Positions 37,523 through 50,400 of a DNA stretch of 64,000 nucleotides are shown here, in pieces (within the stretch, counting starts at the first letter, position 1; each line of letters opens with the position of its first letter). This DNA is from Auanema rhodensis. Lineage: Eukaryota; Nematoda; Chromadorea; Rhabditida; Rhabditidae. Under the pieces are notes generated by a model. The model had not been told where the DNA came from and ran no database searches. It worked only from the letters and a program-made list of their open reading frames with translations. The position numbers and the translations under genes are program-made. The DNA lies in assembly GCA_964057225.1 (NCBI GenBank), contig OZ059897.1, positions 11,594,001 through 11,658,000 of the forward strand. Direction: 5' to 3'.

Positions 37523-39307
37523 ATGAAGGTGAAAGTGCTTTCAAGAAATCCTGATGATTATCAAAGAGAAACCAATAAGGATATTCACAAGCGTAAGGAA
37601 ACTGAACTAATCCACCACAATTTATTTTACCATTATTTGCAGTTGTAAGAAATTGGAATGCGCCTGAAGATCCTTTTCGTGCTCAAACTGAGTATACACG
37701 TGCAATGAATGCAACAAAATTAGAACGAGTTTTTGCTAAACCGTTTGTTGCTAGTTTTGATGGACACATGGAAGGAGTTCACATCTTAGCAAAACATCCA
37801 GGTACTTTTTAACCTGCAAATATATTATCTATTAATTCTCATTTTCAAAGATCGTCCATCTATTGTTTTGTCTGGTGCTCGCGATGGGCAAGTTAAAATA
37901 TGGTCACTTCCCAATCGGGAATGTTTATCAACAATACAAGCGCATCATGGAAATTTGAACGGTATTTACCTTTTTTAGTCTCAACATTTATTTTAAATTT
38001 TTAGGGATATCTGTTGATGTTGCTGCTGGTAACGGATTTGTTACCGTTGGATTAGATGAACAAATCAAGTATTGGAATCTTGGTCATCCAGTAGAATCTA
38101 AAGTAACAGAACCGTTGCATTCTATTCCGCTCGGAGGTAAATATTAACAACTTTGTCAGTTGTAGTATTTTTTATCAGGGGTTGCTTACACTGTTTCTCA
38201 TTTGGCCCAGTCTTCGGATTTTGCAACTTGTGGAGAAGGAGTCAGTGTTTGGAAAATCAATAGGTTTTTTATTTTTAAGAAAATTAAATATTTTAGTATA
38301 TTTCAGAGACTCACCAGTTCGTCATTATGATGTTGGGCCTAACACTGTCCACGCTATGAAAGCAAACCCTATTGAAGAAGCCGTTATTTTAGGAGCCACC
38401 AGTGATCGCTCCATCTTTGCTATAGATACTCGTCAGAAAACTCCACTGAAAAAGGTAAGCTATATTTCTTTCATTTCATGCCTTATTCGTTTAGGTTACC
38501 ATGAAATTACGACCTAATGCATTTGCATGGAATCCAATCGAAGCATATACATTCGTTGTAGCTAGTGATGATTACAAGTCAGTATTTTTATATTTTTGTT
38601 TTGACATTTTTGTTTAGTTTATATACTTTTGATATGAGATATTTGTCGCAACCCAAATATATGCACAATGGACATACATCTGCAGTAGTTGATGTTGATT
38701 ATGCTCCTACTGGTCAAGAGTTTGTATCAGGATCCTTCGATAGAACTGTTAGAATATATAGAGCTAGTGAAACTCGTTCTAGGTATGTTGCAATTAAATA
38801 TTCAATGTTTTTAATAAAAAAATTTTTAGAGACATATATCATACTAAGAGAATGTCCAATGTTCTCTCTGTATTGTGGTCGATGGATAATAAATTTGTAT
38901 TTTCTGGTAGTATTGAAATGAACGTTCGTATTTGGAAATCAAAGTCTGCAGAGAAGATAGGACCGGTGAGATCTACAATACAGTACTGAGAAAATAATTA
39001 TTTTTAAGCTTGCACCACGTGAGAAAGCTGCGTTTGAGTACAACGAGAAATTACGCGAGCAGTACAAAGATCATCCAGAAATTCGCCGTATTGCTAATCA
39101 TAGACCTGTTCCCAAGAGTGTTCTCAGGTTGAAACATTTATTCTTTCTGTACATATTAAAATTCATTTCAGTGCACGTCGGGAACATGAGATTATTCGCA
39201 AATCTCATTCAAGAAAGGAATACAATAGAAGGAAGTCTACAAATAAAGACGAAGATGTAGAATTTGTTCCAGCTGTTAAGAAATCTATGGTAACTCCGAT
39301 AGATTAA
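37523..39307 (+). CDS. DCAF13/Sof1-like WD40 protein of the small-subunit processome
   Basis: A multi-exon gene starting MKVKVLSRNPDDYQRETNKD. The N-terminus has the family signature RNWNAPEDPFRAQTEYTRAM and AFAxPFVASFDGHMEGVHIL. WD40 blades follow, for example SGARDGQVKIWSLPNRECLS, TVGLDEQIKYWNLG and SGSFDRTVRIYRASETRSR. It closes with the Sof1 tail (PRIxxHRPVPKSVL-type region, then SARREHEIIRKSHSRKEYNR). The expected role is 18S rRNA processing in the nucleolus, and in animals also as a CUL4-DDB1 substrate receptor. It converges with the BPNT1-like gene with a 269-bp gap. From memory, the C. elegans orthologue (ZK430.7) is also close to a BPNT1-like gene. Confidence 0.93.
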
Positions 39308-39576
39308 GAATGATCTTATGTACATTTTGTTGCTTATATTTGTTTTTGTTATGTTTTGTTGTTGCACAATTTATGAAATCTTGAAGAAACTAATAAATGC
39401 CTTAATGTTAGTATATCTTTTATTGTTACATCACAGAAAGTTTTCCGAAGTGTATTTCACTCGGTCACATTTTATATTTCTACTGTCGAGCTTTTGTACA
39501 AAATTCCGGCAAGCAATCTTTCAAAGACTGTGGAATAGATGTTACATAATCCTAAAATAAATTGAATTAAATTTCT

Positions 39577-40834
39577 CTAGCTTAATGTATATTTTTTTAC
39601 TTGATGAGAGACCCAATTAGCGGTAGCTAAAACGCCACCAGTATTGTTCTTTTGAACGTTTTGGTTGTATACTATTTTTCTACCAGAAATATCTGATAAT
39701 CTTCCACCTTAAGTAGGGTGATATTAACGATTAATATGGGCAAACACACCTGAAGCTTCAAGTACTGCTTCAACTGCACAAGTATCCCATTTTTTACATC
39801 CTGCACTAGCAAAAACATAAGCAGCACATCCTTCAATAATCTTTATTACCTGAAAAACAAACTCAATATCATTTTACAATTTAAAAAAACCTTATATCCA
39901 GCACCGCCGACTTTAAGAACTTGATCAGCCAAACCTTCTGTTTTCAGCGCAGTTAATGCACTTAGCACAGATTCTGACAAGTGACTTCTAGTTGTTACCA
40001 CTATTTTCTCTGATTGAGCTAAAATCACTCGATCATTCGTTGCAATAATAAACTCAAAGTACCAGCAGCGGGTTTAATTCCATGCACACCACATCCTTCA
40101 ATTGCCCAAATAGTTCTACCTATTTGATTAAAATAGGGCTGGTGTATTATACCGGCAATAGGTCTTCCCTGGTAAGCTACGCCGATCAGAACAGTTACTT
40201 GTTCCAATAAAGCTGAAATCGTCATTATAGCAAATTTCATTCAAATAATATAATTTAGAGATGGTTGATATTCACCTGCGTTTTTGTTCTTTAGAGCTAA
40301 TGCTACTTCTGAAGTGCCATCCAGAGGATCTACCCAGACTACTACCTGTAAATATTTATATAAAAAAAAGTAAAAACAAAGAAAACAACATCTTCTTCTT
40401 TTATAGAATTTATTTCATCAGAACAATTGAGTTGGAGTGGCTTGGCATCAAATGTTGCCTCTATTTCAGGGCAAGCTGTTGTAATGTCCTAAACTAGAAC
40501 ATTAATTATTAAAAAACAAAACAATCCTATACCTCTTCCCCAATAATTTTTATATTAGAAAAGTGTTTTTGAAGTGACTGTACTATGCAAAACTGAGCTC
40601 TTCTATCTGCTTCAGTTTGAAGATCAGCAGGTTGTCCTGCTTCACTTTTATCAATAATTTTCAAATCACCTCCAAGCATCACATTCTGGAGTAAAAATTA
40701 TATGGAAAACTAAAAATTATAATGTATACTTTAATTATGCCTCCTGCAGCTTCGGAGATCTTTATGGAAGAAGCCACAAGACGTGGAACAAAACTTGCAC
40801 TAGTCCACAATGCCATGAGTTGATCGTCATTCAT
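39577..40834 (-). CDS. 3'(2'),5'-bisphosphate nucleotidase (BPNT1-like)
   Basis: A multi-exon gene starting [20 protein letters not shown]. It has the hallmarks of the lithium-sensitive Mg-dependent phosphatase superfamily: GEED in the first metal site, [16 protein letters not shown] (WxDPxDGT metal motif), [28 protein letters not shown], and the second metal site [20 protein letters not shown] (WDxxAxxxxLxxxGG). BPNT1 enzymes turn PAP into AMP and phosphate, detoxifying a by-product of sulfation in the cytosol. The C-terminus reads [16 protein letters not shown]. The start codon gives a complete N-terminal helix. No damage is seen. Confidence 0.92.
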
Positions 40835-41304
40835 TTGAGAATGTTATTGATTTGTTGTTTACCTGTTAACATTAGTAGTAAAGCTACACGAATATCAGCT
40901 CTCGTGAACGGTTATTGATGTAGAAAGGAAACAGAAAACAGAGAGTAGAGAAATTGTTGGGAAGAGAAACAGAGAGTAGAGAAATCAAACTATTCGAAGA
41001 CGTATAAAAATCATGAACACGGATGAAAGGATGGCGCATTCGCGGTGCTCTTTTCTCATTGTCATAAAGCTAGTTATCAAAGTAGAACCAGTAAGCAAAT
41101 CTTTAAATTGTTATGTATAACACCAAAATCGATATGTTTTATATTATAGAAAACCTCTTCATGCATATTACGTAATCGTGGTGTTGTTGTATAAACAAGT
41201 TAAGCGCATGCTTCTATTCCATTTAGTTTAATACAACATAACAAAAATGTTTATTTTAATGAACAAGAAGAAAAGTATTCAAGAAAACATGTTTATTTTG
41301 AGAT
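40835..41304. other. Intergenic interval with a small direct repeat
   Basis: Between the BPNT1-like start and the carboxypeptidase stop. It contains two copies of ACAGAGAGTAGAGAAAT about 30 bp apart near 40.94-40.99 kb. No gene is seen. Confidence 0.45.
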
Positions 41305-43309
41305 TTAAATAGGGTGGTTGAGAAGGAATTGTTTGATAGCATAATGCATTTGAGGAGCACGCCACTGAGGAGCCATATGTCCAGCACCACGAACTGAAAA
41401 AAATGAATAAGAACAACTATTTTTCTTTTTTTTTTTACTTGTAATGAATGTGAGACCATTGAAGAGGGTTTTGAAACCAGCAATCTGGCGATCGAACTTC
41501 CATGGAGTTTTTCCAAGAGTTCTCTGAATATGTTTATCAGATTCGTATCATTATTAAGCTAAAACCTTAATTCCAAGTTGATCAGCAAATTGTTGTCCCA
41601 TCATAAAGTTGCAAGCCATGTCAGTATCTCCGTAGTAGAGAAGAACGCGAACATGAGCGGAGAGGATTTTCTGTAAAAACGTTAAACATTAACGTAAAAA
41701 TGTTTACGAAAACAAACTCTGATGAATGGAGCCATATCAGTGTATTGTTTCTCATATGTAGTTGTAACCTTATCACTGAAAACCGTGAATTAATAAAGCT
41801 AGAAAACCAAGTATAAGGAACCTGCAGATATCCCATTTTGGAAGATTGAATGGAATATTGAGAGCGTGGCGAACCTTAGCATTGTTCATGTACTGAATGA
41901 TATTAGAGTCATTAAGGCATGGAGCATCTCCGAAGAGGGGTTCTTTGCTCTGAAATGTTAAAATTATTTTATTTATAACTGAATCAACCACTAACGCGAA
42001 GCCATTTAAGAAGATCTCCCTTCTTGGGGCTCTTATTGTTAAGACGCTTGCTGAATCCTGGAGCTACTCCTAAAGCAAACCAAGTGAATAGCGAGGACTT
42101 ATTCGGATAGTTTACCTCTGAGCATATGGCTCATTCTATCTCCATTGAAATCTGGGTTGGGATCACAATCTCTGTAGAGATCGTATGGGTTGAGTCCACC
42201 TCCCCAGAGGAATTGGAAAATATCTTCGACCATGGTAGCGCAATGTCCTTCAACCTAAAAAAACACGAAGCCTGTTATATATTTTAAATATTATGGATAT
42301 TCATTACCTGAGTGAAGTCACAGCTATCAATACATCCAGAGCAGCAATCTCTCTCAAGGGTATTCCATGTTTTCTCATCAATAATTCCGTGACCATAGGC
42401 GTATCTGTACAAGAAAAACATTACAATCAAAGTTTTTTTGGAATTATTCTAACCTAATAGAAGTATCAATATTCAACTTCTCGTTGACATATCCATTTCC
42501 AAGAGCCATACCCTAGAAATCATGTATAATCAAGACGTTTAAGAAAGTTCCTAATACCTTAAGGTTGATTGGGAAATCATCTTGTCCATCTACAATTCTA
42601 GCAGTCAAAGTTGGAACGTAAACTCCTCCATATGATTCGCCCATAACGTAGGTAGCATGATGACGGAACTTAGGGAATCTCTGTAAAAGGTTTTGAGTAA
42701 GTGGTTTCAAGTAGTTTGTAAGATGTCTGCCACAATATTTGCCTCAGCTGTTTACTAATGTTTTTAAATCTTACAGTGAAGAATCCCTTTACAGCTTCGT
42801 AGTTTTCCAATGAAGTTTGATCGTCATTGGTTGTGATGTTTCCGTCCAAAGAATAGGAGTATCCAACACCAGCTGGTGATTCGATGTAAACAATGCTAGC
42901 AAACTACAATACTTTCAATAAAAAGTATGAAAGCAGAAAAAATCCAACCTTGTTCCATGAGAAAGGATTCTTGTTCAAAGTTTTTCCATCCTTGTCGGTT
43001 GTGTATGGTCCCATTTCGTTCAAAAGACCGTCAAGAGAAGAGCATCCTGGTCCACCGTTGAACCAGAAGATCAGTGGATCGTTAGCTGGGCTGTTTTGGG
43101 ATTCAACGAACCTTTAAAGATAATTTAAGGTTATTAAGCGTAACTGCATATATATAGAATTACCAGTAATGAAGAAGATGAGTATCAGATACTTGGAAAA
43201 AACCCGAATAATGCTTGAAATCGAGATCAAAGTTGACACCAGGTAAGTTCTTGATCTCATCCACGGCTGTGGAAACGGCCAACAAGGCCGCTAAGCAGAA
43301 CCAAAGCAT
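41305..43309 (-). CDS. Secreted serine carboxypeptidase (S10, cathepsin A-like)
   Basis: The signal peptide [15 protein letters not shown] is followed by [21 protein letters not shown]10 family motifs appear in order: [29 protein letters not shown], the nucleophile [14 protein letters not shown] (GESYGG), the catalytic Asp in [16 protein letters not shown], and the catalytic His in [11 protein letters not shown]. The full triad is present, with no frame damage. Such enzymes remove C-terminal residues in lysosomes or the gut lumen. The C-terminus FLLNHPI carries no membrane anchor. The length and gene structure, with many short introns, fit the nematode ctsa/S10 group; which orthologue cannot be told. 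Confidence 0.93.
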
Positions 43310-44408
43310 GGCTGAAAATGAGGTATTGAGAATCACAATTTTCAAAACATTCAAAGAGCAACGATAGGGTAAACCTCCTGCAAGAGGGAGCCATGTGAGA
43401 AATGATTTTCACACTACCACTATATATCTAGGGGCGGGGCTAATCCTGGCAGAGGGTACAACATAATGGTCAATAAATTAATTGTCGTGAAAGTACAGTA
43501 GGAAATTTAGTAAAACTATTTCTAACTAAAATAAAACTAAAAAATGATCTTATACCAATGATAGTGAATATTATTATATAAACAAAACATGATATTAACT
43601 ATGACATCGCTTAAAATTTAATACTGTTAAAGCTGATAACTAAATTTGTATAAAATTGTGAGTATTTTTCATTTTAAACTGAAAAAAAAATTTTTGAGAA
43701 AGACAATTTCATTTATGGTGTGAGATTTTAGAAAGTATTGTATAATACCTGTATCGCGCCAATACTTTTATTACTCTATATAGGAACAAATCAATGACAA
43801 GAAGCTTTTGTATTTTGAACCTCTCTTTTTCTATCGCTATTATATATATTTGATATATGAGAATCTTATTTTTTTCTCAAGAGGTCAGTTTTTTTTTCTA
43901 TTTTTTGAGTTGAAAATTGTTAAAATTTTGAAAAGGTCGCTGCAACATCATGGGCATAGTCCGGTACCAACTGGCACCAATTAATCAAAGAGTCTTATAG
44001 AAAATCGTTGTAATCAACATATGTTTGAACTGGATATCTTCCATAAATCATGTTTCATTTTGCACCTCAAATCGGGCATTCATACGCGTTGTTTGACTGA
44101 TATGTGAACATCTTATAAATCATAATATCACATATCAATTTGAAAAAAAATCGTTTATTGTATTCACAGAACTGTGAGCTTATTAGCTATTGTGCTCCGA
44201 TTTGTAGCTATTTATAGCTAAAATTAATTACACATCACAGGCATATGGCTCCACTTTTTGTGTATCATCCGTTTTTGCAAAACTGCCCTTTTCTTCCAAT
44301 TTGCTCAAAAAACAAAAAAAATCGAAGAAAATTTGAAACGTTTTTATATATAACAAATAAGATAATAACAGAAAAAAACACTTGATCCTATAACAACCTT
44401 TTAAAACT
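43310..44408. promoter_or_regulatory. Upstream region of the carboxypeptidase gene
   Basis: On the minus strand, CCCCGCCCCTAGATATATAG at about 43420-43440 combines a GC box and a TATA-like run about 115 bp before the carboxypeptidase ATG. A CTGATAAC site near 43630 is a GATA-factor-like sequence, which would suit gut expression. The rest (43.7-44.4 kb) is AT-rich and holds no gene that I can support; the right end is the 3' flank of the mRPL10 gene. Confidence 0.35.
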
Positions 44409-45445
44409 AATGATTATTCGCTTTTTTGGGAAATATGAGTAAGGGATCCAACCAATTCATTACCCACCGCTCCTAATGTTGAAGGGATGCTGTTAAGCTG
44501 CATTGATAAGATCTGGACAGTATCCGCTCGAAGAGCCTCAATATCTTTGTATTGAGCAAGTTCTTTTACAGTATCAATTGATAAAATTCTATTATTTACG
44601 ACAACAGCTGAAACAAAGTAATTGAAAAGAAAATGAGAACATTTTTACCTAAAGGAGCAATCCAATTAAGTTTTGACGTTTCATTAATTATTGTTGGAAT
44701 ACAACTCATATCTTTACCAAATAAAAATGCATTTGATCCAGTCAAAATAGGATCAAGCGACTGCATAGGAGTACCTAAACATCTTCAGTATTAAAGAGAA
44801 TCCGAAATACTAAACCTTCAATAACTTTCTTCATAACTTTGTTACCATAATTACGGAACTCCAATCCCTTTGATCGGAGTCTAAACAGAAAATTGAATAT
44901 TGATATGACTACAAATTCTTACTGGTTTTTGGCTAGCCACAATGTTCTTCCATTAATAGGAAGGAATTGGCATACAGCAACAACGGTATACTCCTCATCC
45001 GCAATCCATTTCTTTACCAACTTGGATAATGCTAGTTCAACATCCATATACTAAACAAATATGCAATGTTATCATAAAAATCAGAATTAAATTTGAGCCT
45101 TTCTTATTTTTAGTTATTTTCAATTTAAAACTTAAAAAATACAGCTGTGATCTACGTTTTCAATAATAAAATACTAATCTAAAAAAAAGCTTACTTCATT
45201 GGCATTGTCAATATTTCTTTGATGAATAACGTTTGGACCAACACATGATTGGATTTTTTTTGGCAAAATAGGTTTCAAGCTTTCTTCGAACAGTCTCCGA
45301 CTAAACAATAAATTCTTATTACTCATAATTTTGATAAAACTAGCTTATATGGACGCGGAAATGGACGAGGATATTTTGATGATACAAATCGTGAAGATGG
45401 TTTAACAGCACAGGTTACCCGTTTAAAAATTTGAGAAGGCAACAT
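44409..45445 (-). CDS. mrpl-10: Mitochondrial large-subunit ribosomal protein L10
   Basis: The protein opens with a basic leader (MLPSQIFKRVTCAVKPSSRF) suited to mitochondrial import. The L10 core follows: NEYMDVELALSKLVKKWIAD, EYTVVAVCQFLPINGRTLWL, and the diagnostic AKNQLRSKGLEFRNYGNKVM, then GSNAFLFGKDM and a C-terminal helical region. It forms the base of the L7/L12 stalk. The joint between exon 1 and the exon starting near RRLFEESLKPILP does not keep frame with a GT donor; a GC-AG donor inside CCATATAA|GCTAG would restore it. The gene is divergent from REXO4 with a 214-bp gap. Confidence 0.87.
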
Positions 45446-45659
45446 TCTACGTGCTCTTTTTTATTCCTTAGCTAAAAATAAACATTAATATAATAACAAA
45501 TAAATTAATTCAAATTGGGTCTGTAAGATTTAGGCGTGCAGGCGAAAATGTTTTTACATTGGAAAATTTTACATATTTAAAGAATTTCTGTCTTTGTTAA
45601 AGTTTATACTTTTTTTTATTGTATTTTAATAAAATATACTAGTGATTGTTTTTAGAGTT
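45446..45659. promoter_or_regulatory. Shared divergent upstream region of mRPL10 and REXO4
   Basis: 214 bp separate the start codons, and both core promoters must lie here. A TTTTAG acceptor-like site directly precedes the REXO4 ATG. The opposite side also carries pyrimidine-rich acceptor-like sequence upstream of the mRPL10 ATG. Confidence 0.45.
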
Positions 45660-46773
45660 ATGGGCAAAATAAAAGGAGCAGCTCCAAAACTTGAATTGTC
45701 TTCTGTATCACCCTCTTGGAAAGTTTTACAAATGGTACACTTGATATGATCCCTATATTATCATTTTATTTTAGAAAATCAATGAAGAAAAAGCAGATAA
45801 AGAAAGAGAAGCTGCTTCCAAACCAAAGAAAGAATCGCAGGTAGACTAAGTTGCAAGGAATTTAATATTTTTAGATTTAGAATAAAAATGGACGTAAACG
45901 AAAACTAGCAGAAGCTTTGAATGAAGTATCAAAATCTCCAAAAGAACCAAAAATGGACAATTTTTCAAAAAAGTGAATTCTTATATATTTCTTGTTTAAC
46001 TCTCATATCGTAGGGATAATCTGTTAGCCTTGGATTGCGAATATGTTGGTGGAGGATATCAAGGAGCAGACGACATACTAGCTAGGGTATCTATTGTTAA
46101 TTCGGTATGCTTATTCATATGATCTTATTCAAGCGCTTGCTAATTTTATTTGTTAAGGAAGGAGAAGTTGTATACGATAAATACGTTCAGCCAAGGGATA
46201 AAATTACCGATTTCAGAACAGCCGTAAGCGGTATACGTCCTGGAAATTTAATTAATGGTATTACTTTATTATTAATTCTGTAGTCTATTTGATCTTGCTT
46301 TAGCTACTCCGTTCCAAACTGTACAGTTTGAAGTTGCTAAGTTGATTGAAAACAAAATAATCATAGGTCATGCCATTCACAACGATTTCCGAGTATGTTT
46401 CAATTAACCTATTGTTTCTCATTAAAGTATTGAAGGTTTTGAATATATCTCACAGCAAAAAGAATACAAGGGACACTGCTAAATGCAAACTATTAAGGGA
46501 TATGGCGAATTTTCAAGGAAGGGTAAACATTTTTTTTGAAACATCGTTCATTATCATGACAAAAATAGATTCCGTCGTTGAAAAAGTTAGCTGAGGCAGT
46601 TCTAGGAATCGACATTCAGAAAGGAGAACACGATTCAGTGAGATTTGAAACAATTTTAAATTATTGTCTCAATCGTAATAATTCAGGTTACTGATGCCCG
46701 GGTAGCGTTGCGCCTCTATGACATAGTAAAGAAGAAATGGGAAGCGGAGATTAAACGTTTCCATCGCAAATAA
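45660..46773 (+). CDS. REXO4/REX4-like 3'-5' exonuclease (DEDDh)
   Basis: Several short exons encode about 270 residues. A Lys-rich N-terminus (MGKIKGAAPKLELSSVSPSW, then NGRKRKLAEALNEVSKSPKE) precedes the exonuclease domain. The DEDDh residues are visible: Asp and Glu in LALDCEYVGGGYQGAD, Asp in GHAIHNDFR, and His/Asp in GEHDSVTDARVALRLYDIV. PRDKITDFRTAVSGIRPGNL matches the REX4 family. The expected role is pre-rRNA processing in the nucleolus. The C-terminus ends EIKRFHRK. Exon joins across the HNDFRVLNISHSKKNTRDTA stretch are plausible in frame. Confidence 0.92.
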
Positions 46774-47492
46774 TTGTTTTTTGTTATTGTTGTTGTTATG
46801 TTTGCTTTGTTACAAATTATTATACACGTTTCTTTGCCAAATATATCTGTATGGCTATCCAGATGATGTCTATGTTATGAATTTTTTTTAACCAAATCTA
46901 TGGGTACTGACATTGCCTTAAATATTCCGCTATATGGTTTCAATCTGATGGTAATCCTGAAACTGCAGATTATTCGTGCATATATTAAAAGAATCTGTTT
47001 TGAGAGAGAAAATGTAGTGGTGGACAAGTTGGAAAGACCGTCATTATTCTGAGTCTTCTATTCGTATTGTACACAACAAAATTTGCTTGGCGTCGCACTA
47101 AAAGCGGCTCTATACAGAGGAATTGATAGACTATTAAAGAGTGCGAGAGTCAGAGAGAAGAGAGACAGTTTGCCTGACTAGACCTCCCTCTTTTTTGTTG
47201 TTGCGCCTTTTGAGTCTTCTATCTAGTCCTCTAGACGGTCGAAAAGAAAATAGAGAAAGGGTCGATTAGACAGCAGGCTCAAGTTTTTCTTCTCCTAGTT
47301 TTTAAAACGTGTTGCTATTGCTTATTTGATTATTAATATTTTAAAATTATTGAGTTTTCCATATCAGTTTGTGCGCCATTTGAATGAATCGAATTCGAAA
47401 TCGTTTTCATACGTTGATATTATTCTTGTATTGAACAAGAGAACCATCTTTGATTGAAATATTTTAGATGGTTCTAGAGCAAATTTTTTAAA
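46774..47492. other. Intergenic region upstream of MICAL
   Basis: 720 bp without a supportable gene. The phrase GAGTCTTCTATC/T occurs twice (about 47050 and 47213) and the central part is richer in GC than its surroundings. It probably includes the MICAL promoter. Confidence 0.4.
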
Positions 47493-50400
47493 ATGGATGC
47501 TAGTGCAATATTCGACGCATTTGTTTCTGCTTCAACATTCCGTACTATTCAACAAACATTTCTTCAACTATGTCTTGCTTTAGAAGTTGATCCCTCAGAT
47601 GGCAGTAGTATATATAAAGGGTTAAAGCTTAATTTGTTTGTTTTTATTGTTTAATTTTCTTCTTTTAGTTTGCGTCAATTGAAAGATTGGAAAGCCGAAA
47701 AGTTATGGAAGCTCCTGGATAAAAGGTTCAATCAAAAAGAATATTTACAACAGAAGGCAGGAGAGAAGCTTACAACTTTAATTATTGGAGCCGGTTTGTT
47801 CTTTTGTATGCCAGTTGATTATGATTTTTTTTGGAATTAAGGTCCATGTGGGCTACGTATGGCAATTGAATGTGCTCTTCTTGGAAATAGAGTTATTGTT
47901 GTGGAACAAAGGGAAAAATTCAGTAGAAACAATGTTTTACACCTCTGGGAATTTGTAATTCATGACATTAAAGCATTAGGAGCAAAGATGTTTTATCCGA
48001 AATTCTGCACAGGAAGTATCGAACATATCAGTATGTTATATTGTCTTTCATTATTACATTTTATTTTATTTCGTTAATTGTTTGAATACCAAATATTATT
48101 CCAGGTATACGGCAATTGCAATGCATTTTGCTGAAAGTAGCTTTATGTTTTGGTGTACAGGTACATGAAGGAATTACATTTAAAGAAATAATAATTCCTT
48201 CTGAAGAAACTAGTTTGTTTATCAATGCATTTATGGTTCTTTAAAATATTGTATTCTAGATACAGGCTTTAGAGCTGCTTTTGAACCATCTAGTCATATT
48301 CTAACTGAATTAGAATTCGATATTTTAATCGGTGCTGATGGGAAGAGGAACACTGTTCCTGGTTAGTCTTATGATAACACTTACTAAATATCTTTCTTGC
48401 TCTTTCAGGGTTCAGACGTGATGAGCTGAGAGGAAAACTGGCAATTGCCATCACTGCAAATTTTATTAATAAGAAAACTCCTGAAGAAGAGAAGGTTCCT
48501 GAAATAAGGTTTCCTAAAACATGTTTAAGTATATAATCTGAAATTATTGTTATAGTGGTGTTGCATATATCTTCAATCAATCGTTTTTCAAAGAAATGTA
48601 TGAAAAAACTGGGGTAGACTTGGAAAATATTGTATATTACAAGGTATAGAATAAGTTTGTAACTATTGACCTCACTGATATCTTATATTTAGGATGAAAC
48701 ACATTATTTTGTTATGTGTGCTAAGAAACAAAGTTTACTTGATATGGGTGTGCTCAGAAAGGTTTATATGCTAATTTAAAAAATTAAAAAATTAAATGAT
48801 ATAGGATTGTGATGACGTCATTGCTCTTCTCTCTTCCGCTAACTTAGACAAAGATGCTCTTTGTTCTTATGCAGAGAAAGCTGCAATGTTTGCAACAAAA
48901 GGTGAGGATAATTTGGAAGGAAAAACTTGATCAATTGATGTATTTTCTAAAGGAGCGCTTCCGTCTCTTGATTTTGCCGAAAATCATCGTGGTGAAAAAG
49001 ACATAGCCGCTTTTGATTTTACCAGTCTTTATTCTGCGAAGCATTCCGTTCGTCTCTTAGAGAGGAGAGGAAAACGTCTTTTGATGGGAATTGTTGGAGA
49101 CTCACTTCACGAGGTTATTTCTTGATTTATGAAAAAAAAAAAGTTTTAATTCAGCCGTTTTGGCCTACTGGTTCTGGTTGTGCAAGAGGATTTTTAGGTG
49201 TTTTTGATACTGCATGGCTTATCAGAGATTATGGTATCAATCAAAAAGGTTAACTTAATGTTGTTGGTTGAAATATATTTTGAATCTTCAGGCCCTTTGG
49301 AAATGATTGCGGAAAGGGAGAGTGTGTATCGGCTTCTTGCTCAGGTAACAAAGGACAATATGCATAAAATGATCAGCAAGGTATGAGCTTTATAATCTTT
49401 TTAATTCAGGAACTATATTATTTTCAGTACACAATTGACCCTCGAACTCGATATATGCACCCTGATATGAGTCTTGAACCCGATGAAGTTGTTAGTTTAG
49501 TGATTTCCGATAATCCTCGTTCTTGTAAGTTTTTTGCAGGAATGCTATTCGAAGTATTTTGTTTTCAGTGCCTGTACATGAACCACTAGATTTAAACTCT
49601 AATGTTTCTGCTCATTTGATGAGTTCTGACTCTTTAATTAGATATTCGTTATGGAGATTCTGTACTCAAGCTCTTTCACAATATAGACTGAAAATTGTTG
49701 ACTTGGATAAGAGGTAGCATAAGTTATTGACAGTAATTCATGTACGAGTTCTAGTTGGAATGACGGTTTAGCACTTGCTGGTTTATTAGCTAAGTTTTCT
49801 CAAAAAACTTTTGATTACTTCAATATTTTATCGATGAAAGATATAAAACAACGCTTACAGGTAAACAATATATAAAATTCAAATGCTTTTTTTCTTTAGA
49901 CTTGCTTTGAAGCCGCAGAGAACAACTTCAATGTTCTAGAACCTTGTGATCCTCAAGTTTGGGAATATCTACGATACCACAGAAAAATCGATTATATTAA
50001 ACGTATTGTGGATAATATAAGGTTTTCCCAATATTTTTTATTTATTTTTTTTATTTTTGTTTTGTTTAGGAAAGATATAAAACTTGTACAACGTTGTCTT
50101 CTCACACCTCGGTCAATGAAAAGAAAGGTAGCTGAAAAACCACGACCTCGTAATACTCGAAGAGCAACTCAGCCAATAGAAAAGTTAGCAATGGATTTAT
50201 TGGAATCATTCAAAGGAGAGGATTCGAAGAAGGTTTTTGTTTCTGTGATATATCTTACACAGTAAGAATGTATTTACAGTTGTTCAAACCACATAGTACG
50301 AACGATTTTGCACGAAGGCCAGATAGCGATGTTCACAGAGTCTCTTTAGTCCGAAATTCTACAACTTCCTTTGAGAATTTAGATGCTGGAGATATTCTTA

